A stretch of DNA of 64,000 nt, from the NCBI GenBank assembly GCA_002104935.1, contig MCGT01000005.1, positions 372,001 to 436,000 on the forward strand, in the 5' to 3' direction. The DNA comes from Hesseltinella vesiculosa. Lineage: Eukaryota > Mucoromycota > Mucoromycetes > Mucorales > Cunninghamellaceae. The notes beneath the pieces are model-generated. The model was not told the origin of the DNA and did no database searches. It was given only the letters and a program-made list of their open reading frames with translations. Position numbers and translations under genes: made by a program. Positions 56,910-64,000 of this stretch are shown in pieces (within the stretch, counting starts at the first letter, position 1; every line of letters begins with the position of its first letter).

Positions 56910-57352
56910 GTTTTAAGAAGAGGGGAAAAGGTACAGCAAAAAGGAATGGACAAGGGCAACAAACAGCAAAAGAGACAAGATATGCGAGAAAAATAGAAAA
57001 GGAAGAAAAAGGAAGAAAAAGAAAAAAAAAAACAAATAAAGAAAATCGAGACAAAATGAAAGGGATGCTGATCAAATAGGCTCTTTGTGTGACAATGACA
57101 ATTGCCCATCTCGGATTTGCTATTAAGCTGCTTCTTCTTCCTGAGAAAAGGAAAGAATCCCCCTTGCCTCCCTTTCTATTTGCCAGATTTGCCAGAGTTA
57201 CCGGGTATCCTTTTGAACAATCAAAAACGGCCCTTGTTGACGGATCGGTGTCATGTCGATCCTTGTCGGCAGCTTGCCCAAAAAAAAAAAAAAAAAAAAA
57301 AAAAATTTGCACCTCCGACTTTTTTTTTTTTTCTTCTTCTTCCTTTTCGGTC
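56910..57352. promoter_or_regulatory. Divergent promoter, mucin-like protein / NUP42
   Basis: About 440 bases. The left part is A/G-rich (C/T-rich on the minus strand, so the leader of the mucin-like gene); the right part has a ~25-A tract at 57281-57305 followed by a T/C-rich leader for NUP42. No exon. Confidence 0.35.
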
Positions 57353-58727
57353 ATGGCCATTTGCAGATACTATCAGCAAGGACGATGCCAGTTCGGCAGT
57401 AACTGCCGTTATGAACATATCAAAGGGGGAACCAATGCAACCGCCATCAGCTTCACGCAAGTCAGCCACGCTGATTTTGTAACATTACTCACCGTCTTTC
57501 TTCATCTAGCGAAACCTCCATTCGAACGGATATCAAGGACAACCGACCTCTGTGGCCCTTTTCCGTCTATGGTCCAGCCAAAGATGAACCTAGTTTGATC
57601 GTGGGCACTGATCGATCCCCTGAAGAAGATCGCGTCGCTTACTATCTCGGCATGCAAACCAACGGCAACAACTCTCAATACGTAAGAATGTTGAATCTAT
57701 TTGATGCTTTCGTCTCACTCCCAGATAGCTTTCGAGTTTAGACGTCATTCAACGAGAAATGGATGGCCAGGTCAACAGCATTCTCAATGATACCAGTGGT
57801 GCCATCAAACATTATCAAGCCCAACGATCCTCCAAAGCCAATGCTTATGCCAACACTTCGTTTGCTCCATTTTCAAGTACCACGTCTGGTGGCGGTGCTT
57901 TTGGTGGTGGTGCCTCAGCCTTTGGCAAACCATCCGCCTTTGGACAGCCACAAGCCTCTGCATTCGGACAATCACCATCTGCTTTTGGACAGCCACAAAC
58001 TTCTGCCTTTGGAAAGCCTTCAGCCTTTGGACAGCCACAAGGCGCCTCCGCCTTTGGAGGCGGATCATCCTTTGGTCAGACATCCTCCGTGGGTGCCACG
58101 GCCTTTGGTCAGCCTTCTGCTCTGGGCGGTGCCTCCGCCTTTGGCCAAACCTCTTCTTTGGGTGGTGCTTCAGCTTTTGGCCAACCCTCAGCCTTGGGTG
58201 GCTCGGCATTTGGCCAACCCTCGGCATTAGGTGGTGCCTCGGCCTTTGGAAAACCTTCGGCATTGGGTAGTGGATCAGCCTTTGGACAGCCTTCAGCCTT
58301 GGGTAGTGGATCAGCCTTTGGACAGACCTCCGCATTGGGTGGTGGATCAGCCTTTGGACAGACCTCAGCATTGGGTAGTGGATCAGCCTTTGGACAGCCC
58401 TCTGCCCTGGGTGCGGCCCAGCCCAGCGCCTTTGGTCAACCTTCAGCTCTGGGCTCGACACAGCCCAACGCCTTTGGTCAACCAGCAAGCAGTGTAGCTC
58501 CTGCCTTTGGTCAACCAGCAAGCAGTGTAGCTCCTGCCTTTGGTCAACCATCTACTTTAGGCACGACCGGCTTTGGCCAATCAACATCACAACCTGCGGC
58601 AACGACAGCCACCAGCGTCGACCTGACTGATGCTTCCATTGACCCCGACGACTTGAAGGCATTCACTGCCCCAACTTTTGAACTCTATGGTATACCCGAG
58701 TGCGAACCTCCTTTACAAGTGCGATAA
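57353..58727 (+). CDS. NUP42: Nucleoporin NUP42/NUPL2 (CCCH finger, FG repeats)
   Basis: Cytoplasmic-face nucleoporin that helps mRNA export through Gle1. Three exons (57353-57456, 57510-57681, 57729-58727) join to 424 aa. A CCCH zinc finger lies at the N-terminus (CRYYQQGRCQFGSNCRYEH). NRPLWPFSVYGPAKDEPSL is the conserved block after it. The middle, from residue ~140, is an FG region of about 20 near-repeats of SAFGQPSALGG, ending with a helical SIDPDDLKAFTAPTFELYGI tail, the Gle1-binding end in yeast. Intron 1 has a GC donor (GCAAGT at 57457). All GT alternatives shift frame. Confidence 0.9.
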
Positions 58728-58881
58728 ATGTTGCTGGTTTTTTCCCTTTCCATAATTTTGTCGTATATTCTTATTTTGGACTACGTTTTTATCATCCTCT
58801 ACTCTCTCATTGTATATACATATAAAAAAAAACCGCTGTCATCTTTTATTAAAATGACCGATAGAGGATGGGCAACCGCCA

Positions 58882-59848
58882 TCAAGGTTGGCTGACTTTT
58901 TTTTCATACGCCTGTAACATGTGTTCTCGTCGCTGTTCAGGAGTCAGGGTATTCAATTCTTCGACCGAAAGATCTTCAAATGGTTTGACGGCAGGCGATT
59001 CTAACACGGGCTGCGGCTGATCCTTTTGCTGCTGTTTTTCCAAAAGTTTCCTGTAAAAAAACCAGTGAGTATCTTTTATTCTCTTTCAGACTTGTCCTTA
59101 CTGTCTAGCTTGCATGACCATGAAGGCTTTGCGTTTTTGGAGCGCATCCTGCCGTTTTTGTGGATCAGCTTCCCAGACCTTGGGAGGCTCAACCGTGCCA
59201 TCCTGATCAGGACTGATTTTGTAACGTTGGAGCAAATTATCATGCTGAGCTGACTTTCTGGATGAAGTCGAAGCGTTGGAAGGCGAAGGCGAGGGTGAGT
59301 TTGTTTGACTGGGTGTGGTCGAGACAGGCTATTGATTAAAATAAAATAAAATAAAAGAATAAAAAAAACTACTTAGTACAATGCAAGGTGTCTGGAACAG
59401 CACAGGGCCCCTTACCATGGGTAGGCCACCATCACGAAGAGCATTATCCACTGTCGTCTCCACCGATCCAGTGCGTTGTAAATCTGCTTGAATGGCAGCA
59501 GTGGGGATATCAGGGAACATGGCTCGAACGGTCTCCACCTACACATAAAAAGCGTTTAGTTTAAAGCTCCAGCAAGCAGAATGAAGCCTTCATGGTTGGT
59601 CTTACCATTTGAGGAGTTACGCGATGCACTCTTCTAGCAGGACGGCGTTGTCGTTGGGTTGCATTGCCTGGTTGTCCAGCTTTTGTAAAAGAAAACGATG
59701 AGCTCTCATCAGATCATCTCTCCTTTGCAAATAACACAAAAACCGTCTTGGCGAACGAGCGCAACAACTATTCCTACTTACACAACATCCATCTCAATAC
59801 GATCAGTATTAAAAATACAGCCACCAATATCGACACCCCGTCGTTCAT
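58882..59848 (-). CDS. CUE1: Cue1-like ER membrane ubiquitin adaptor
   Basis: Anchors and activates Ubc7 in ER-associated degradation. Five exons (59848-59782, 59679-59606, 59538-59416, 59328-59102, 59050-58882) join to 219 aa, close to the yeast Cue1 length. MNDGVSILVAVFLILIVLRW is an N-terminal membrane segment. A basic linker follows. The CUE domain is VETVRAMFPDIPTAAIQADL, then GSVETTVDNALRDGGLP. The C-terminal QKRQDALQKRKAFMVMQAR and RKLLEK-like helix matches the Ubc7-binding region. NTLTPEQRREHMLQA follows. It converges on NUP42 with 154 bp between stops. Confidence 0.87.
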
Positions 59849-60146
59849 AATGACAAGCAAAAAAAAAGAAGGAAAAAGAACATGGTAGGGAAAAGTGCGC
59901 TTTTCTCTTTTTTTGGTTAGTCGATCCTCATTGGCTGGCACCGTCAAAGCTCAATTTTTTTTTTTTTTTTTTTCGCCTGGTTTGTTGAACTCTTTTCCCT
60001 CTCACATTTAGTAAACATTGGCTATTTTATTTTTTTTTATTTTCCATTCCCTGTCATTGCTACCCAGATCTCTCGTATTCTCTTGTATCTCTAGGTTTAT
60101 AGCCCCTCTCTTTCCCTTTTTTTATTCTCTCTTTCTCTTGTCGACC

Positions 60147-60829
60147 ATGGAGTCTGTCGATACAGAACTTGGTCAATTAAATCTCTGTGATCAACTACGA
60201 TCCAACTCTTCCTTTATGAAACTCATGGCCACTTTGTTTCATTATGGTAACCAGCCCATGGGTGCTGCTCAACTGGTCATTGCCGTGCGAGCACTAGAAT
60301 TGTTGCCTCTTCGGTAAAGAACACATTTCTATTTTGGATCTTTTTTTAAGATTCATCAGGAAATAACAGTAAGATCATGGTCTTTGCATCTCATCCTTTT
60401 ATCACTCTTTGTGGTTGATTTAGTGGTGAAACCCCTAAGAGCACTATCCAAGGCATCATATCCACATCTCGGAAAATGGCCCGCGATCTTCAGAAACCAG
60501 ATCCTTTTGCCATTCATAAAGATGCCAGTGGCCGTGGGGCCAAATATGCTATTGCTGAAGACGTGTTGAACGGTGCAACAGTGCCTCCAATGAAAGAAAT
60601 CCCTGATGAGCCTATCATTCTCAAGTCCGTCCAACACCCAGCCGGCTTCAACTCTCTCAAACGTCAAAAGAAACCCCAAAGGTACACACGCCAACCAAAA
60701 CTGCATCGTTCTCACTCTATTTTTTTTGTCAGACTGGGCAAATTCAAGAAAAAGCGAAACGCCTATGGCGAATCCGACGATGATGACAATGACGAAATCG
60801 ATATTGATGCTGAGGATGACGACTATTAT

Positions 60830-60865
<36 letters not shown>

Positions 60866-62972
60866 ATGGCACCCTGAGGTTGGGAGAGAAAATCACACAC
60901 TCACCTTTGTTTTTTGCCTTTCAAGATTAACGTCGCGACGATCGAACAAAGCCCCTATCCACGAAGAAGACACCATCTTCAATTATTCCCTCTTGTTTTC
61001 ACCACCCCCCAACGATGACAGTTATATTGACCCCATTGACTTTGTGAAATACCCGGTCGCCTCGTACTTTGCCATTGTCCAACAAAAAGGCTATGCCTAT
61101 CCGCGATTCCGGTCACAAGAACGAGTCAAGATCCCAAAGGTGAAATGCGAAGACAAATACCGGGTGACGGATGTCCTGGATCGCGCAGCGAAACAAGTCG
61201 TCGGACGCATGTTCATTCTTGCCGATGGCCACGGTGGACCAGGCTGTGCCGAATACTTTGTCAAACACACGCCCATGGCCCTGCAGGACCTATGCAACCA
61301 ATTCCATCCGGATCAGTTTGATGACCCTGCCGTCCAGCAACAATTCGAAAAACAAGCCAAGCAACTGGTGGAGACCCTGGATCAGCACTATCTCGAAATC
61401 AAACGCGAACAGCTCGGCCGTGTCCCATCCTCCGCGCCTCCCACTCCCCCTGCTAAGCCAACGGCCACCACCCCGCCCGCCTCTTCTCCCACCACCGCAG
61501 AGAGCCCTGAACAGAACACCAGCGACAGCCTCGACGACTCCCACCTCGACAACGATGGATGTACCTTGATTATCAACCTCTTCTTTGGCCGCTGGCTCGT
61601 CAATATCAATGTGGGGGATTCACGTTCCATCTTGATTTCGGCCCCCGAGCCTGATAGGCTGCCGGCTCCTGCCACGGCCTTCCCCTCCTCATCGTCTGCT
61701 GCCACGCCAAACACACCCACCAATGGATCTGGCACCAATGGCAATGGCATGGACACCTTGGTTGGCGGCGTTGACAAGAACTATTTGATGGATGTCGCCT
61801 TTGCCTCGCAGGATCACAAACCCTACCTCGAGCACCTTGCACGTGAAATCTTGGAAAACGGCGGTGAGTTTATCGATTCAGTCCAAAACCGGGTCATCAA
61901 AGTCGAGCTCAGCAGCCTCAAGGAAGATGGGAACCGCCAGGCCAAGCGCTATGCACTCAAGAACGCCCGCATCCGCCCTAGCAGCCAATACCTTGTCCAG
62001 CAACATCTGATCCAGCAACAACAGCAACGCGAAGCCGCCGCCGCTACCGCTGCCTCCAATGGCTACCTGTCCCAAAGCGCCGTCCGTAGCACTGCCACTG
62101 ACCCCCCCCAACCACTGCATGATACCCCGGCATCCAGCCATGCTCCTTCATCTACGCCAGCATCCGCCTCCTCTTCGCCGCCACCACCTCCTCTCCGTCC
62201 AATGTCATTTACACGCCGTAGCCACCTCCCTTCCCTCAACGTTGCACGCTCCTGTGGCGATTTGGACTTCAAAATGAATGGCCAGAAGCACATCATCTCG
62301 TGCGAGCCCGATGTCACGTTTATGCCCATCGCCGATGATTTGCCCACCGCTGCCAACGATGCCCAACTCGCCGACCTGTCAACCGTCACGGCCGCCGCCA
62401 CCTCCACGGCCCACAAGAGCCGCCGACGCCACTTTTTGCTCATGAGTACCGACGGCACTTTTGACTACATGTACGAAGAGACCCCTGACCGGCAGAATCG
62501 TGCCATAGCCAAAATGCTGGGCCCCATGATCGAAGACGGTGAAAAGCTCGCCAAGTATCTCATGGAACAAGAAGCCAATGTCCAAACCATTGCCCACCAA
62601 CCCGGCTCCCCCATGGATGTCGACCGTCCCTCTGATGACAAGCCCACCCCCAACAAGGAGACCGATGATGGCCAGTCTCCCTCCAAAACGCCTTCTTCTC
62701 CAGCCGTCTCACCCACAACCACCGATCCCGCCACTGATACCGGCAACGACGATGGTGCCAATAACGAGAACGCGCAAGACCCAATTCCTGATCCACCCAA
62801 ACCTCGCCTTGTACGCCCACTGTCGGATCAAGAAAACAAAGTACGCGAAGCCAAGGAAAAAACCCTGTCCTATGCAGCTCGTTATTTTGCCGACCGAGAA
62901 GCAAACAATGGCTTCTTCTCTTCCACCTTGCAAGACTATGACGACTGTACCATTATCCTTGTAGAAATCTAA
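60147..62972 (+). CDS. PP2C-type phosphatase fused to a winged-helix (HARE-HTH/GDS1-like) N-terminus
   Basis: Four exons (60147-60313, 60424-60681, 60733-60831, 60926-62972) join to 856 aa. Residues ~20-125 look like a winged helix (LVIAVRALELLPLRGETPKS, TIQGIISTSRKMARD, FAIHKDASGRGAKYAI), as in HARE-HTH and Gds1-like proteins. An acidic basic-flanked linker follows (YGESDDDDNDEIDIDAED). PP2C motifs come next: FILADGHGGPGCAEY, GCTLIINLFFGRWLVNINVGD, NVARSCGDLDFKMNG, LLMSTDGTFDYMY and DYDDCTIILVEI. Three long low-complexity inserts (Pro/Thr/Ala, Gln, Ser/Pro) break up the catalytic domain. The fusion rests on four phase-matched joins; transcript support is needed to exclude two genes. Confidence 0.82.
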
Positions 62973-63324
62973 ATCTACGCCCCCCCTTTTTTTTTCCTCT
63001 CCGCTTCATCCTCACATCATTCTAGCCACGTCTTTTCTTAGTATTTACTTTTCTAGCCACTTATATGATAGTCATGCTCTATTATTATTATTTTTCGATC
63101 TCCTTTGTCATTTGGTCAATACAGCATTTATCATATGGTTCCGCTCTTTTTTGACCACCGTCGATCCGGCCTGCCCTTTTATTTTTCATTTGATCAATTT
63201 CCCAGGCTCAAACCAGCTAGTCAAAGATCGAACGACACTTCAAAATGCAGATACGAGATACGTTGTTTTTTTGCGTGGGGGGGGCTACGTGCGGCGATTT
63301 AATTTGACCACCAAAATTGACTAC
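62973..63324. other. Intergenic region after the PP2C gene
   Basis: A C- and T-run directly after the stop, AT-rich unique sequence, and then the beginning of the repeat (a GCGGCGATTTAA box near 63293 is also seen next to the other copies). No gene. Confidence 0.3.
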
Positions 63325-63705
63325 CTTCATTTTGAAAAAAAAAAAAAAAAATTCAAATGCTGTACAGCTTGAGTGATTAGATCGATGTAAAATTTGCCAT
63401 GGGTGCAAAAATGCATGAATAGTTTTGGTACTGAAAAAACCAGGTCGATTGGTGATGGTCACCCGGCCAACTTTTGGTAGGTTTCGTTTTGACACTTCCG
63501 ATTCCTCCGCTAAAAAAATGAAAAAATTGGCCATTTTCGCCAGGGGACTCCCCAGGCAACCTGCCAAAAAAAACCACAGTGCAAAATTGCTCATCGTCAA
63601 TCCACCCCAAATTTTGCATACGAGTACAAAGTGATGGAAAATGACTATGATTTACATTACAACTCTCCCACAAAGGAGGGAAGGACCAGAAGGCTGGCGG
63701 GCACG
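63325..63705 (+). repeat. Dispersed repeat, longest single copy
   Basis: About 380 bp carrying all boxes in order: CATTTTGAAAA, GATCGATGTAAAATTT, GTGCAAAAATGCATGAAT, CAGGTCGATTGGTGATGG, CCCGGCCAACTTTTG, GGCCATTTTCGCCAGGGGAC, CACAGTGCAAAATTG, AAATTTTGCATACGAGTAC and GGCTGGCGGGCACGC. It has no long open frame and no terminal inverted repeat that I can see. Confidence 0.85.
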
Positions 63706-63843
63706 CATTAATAAATGATTTAGCTTAGCAGTTCGCCCAAAAAAAAAACAATTCACGCTCAAGAAACCCGAGAGTTTTTTCGCTCCACCCCTTTTTTTTT
63801 GGTATTGACCGTTTACCTTTCAAAAGCCGGTGCGATAAAGAAG

Positions 63844-64000
63844 ATGTTACAAGATGTACTAGGTGTGGATTACCCTGTGGATCTATGTATTCTGGTGTCA
63901 TACTTTATATTTATTGGCCTCCTACTTTGGCGAATCCGCTCAGTGTTTACAACAAACGAGCAAGATGCGACTATGCCATTTGCTGTGTTCGTGGGCCTGG
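63844..64000 (+). CDS. Membrane protein, start only (3' partial)
   Basis: ATG at 63844 opens a frame that runs off the window. MLQDVLGVDYPVDLCILVSY leads into a hydrophobic segment (LVSYFIFIGLLLWRI), then a polar stretch and a second hydrophobic start (MPFAVFVGL). No signal-peptide cleavage site is obvious. Too short to place in a family. Confidence 0.5.
   Translation, partial: MLQDVLGVDYPVDLCILVSYFIFIGLLLWRIRSVFTTNEQDATMPFAVFVGL

Noticed and set aside
57805..58551. 248-codon minus-strand frame in NUP42
   Set aside because: It is the complement of the FG repeats. Repetitive coding DNA opens other frames by chance.

Overview
The window is nuclear DNA from an early-diverging fungus, most likely a member of the Mucoromycota (Mucorales). 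I infer this from fungus-specific proteins (a Kch1-type K+ channel, Kex2, Nup42, an SPP1-like PHD protein), dense genes with many short introns, long poly-T/poly-A runs in introns and leaders, and an intact U12-type AT-AC intron, a class of intron that most Dikarya have lost. The exact species is not established. I rebuilt 25 gene models by following splice sites and protein conservation. Every complete model closes in frame, with about 119 introns in total: four use GC-AG borders and one uses AT-AC.

Layout. 1-7.1 kb: a Gln/Pro-rich protein (5' partial), a FATP/Fat1 acyl-CoA synthetase, SmD3 and taspase 1. 7.1-13.6 kb: a gene remnant, a ~250-bp-arm palindrome made from a dispersed repeat, and two tandem GPI-type aspartic proteases. 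13.1-17.3 kb: ILV3 behind Gcn4/AP-1-type sites, then an intronless class 1A (fumarate-type, URA1-like) dihydroorotate dehydrogenase. 17.3-21.4 kb: rearranged repeat copies, a broken gene, a zinc-finger protein with a PD-(D/E)XK signature, and a 9/13-bp minisatellite. 21.4-44.5 kb is a housekeeping block: SPP1-like PHD protein, KEX2, ELM1-like protein, perilipin, glucosidase II beta, an acid lipase, KCH1, a 22-exon formin, NF-YB/HAP3 and an intronless OPRT. 44.5-49.3 kb is accessory DNA: a ~526-bp tandem array, another dispersed repeat copy and decayed sequence. 49.3-64 kb: a KHA1-type K+/H+ antiporter, acid sphingomyelinase, a mucin-like membrane protein, Nup42, a Cue1-like protein, a winged-helix/PP2C fusion, a further repeat copy and the start of a membrane protein gene.

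Functional themes. Lipid use and storage: FATP, perilipin, acid lipase, sphingomyelinase. Secretory pathway: glucosidase II beta, Kex2, Cue1, the secreted proteases. Pyrimidine synthesis: DHODH and OPRT, both intronless. Potassium transport: KCH1 and KHA1. Neighbouring genes mostly alternate in direction, so several promoters are shared between divergent genes and several 3' ends converge within 85-200 bp.

The least expected items are the AT-AC intron in NF-YB, the zinc-finger/PD-(D/E)XK gene, and the dispersed repeat family, one locus of which is a near-perfect palindrome that would be transcribed as a long hairpin.
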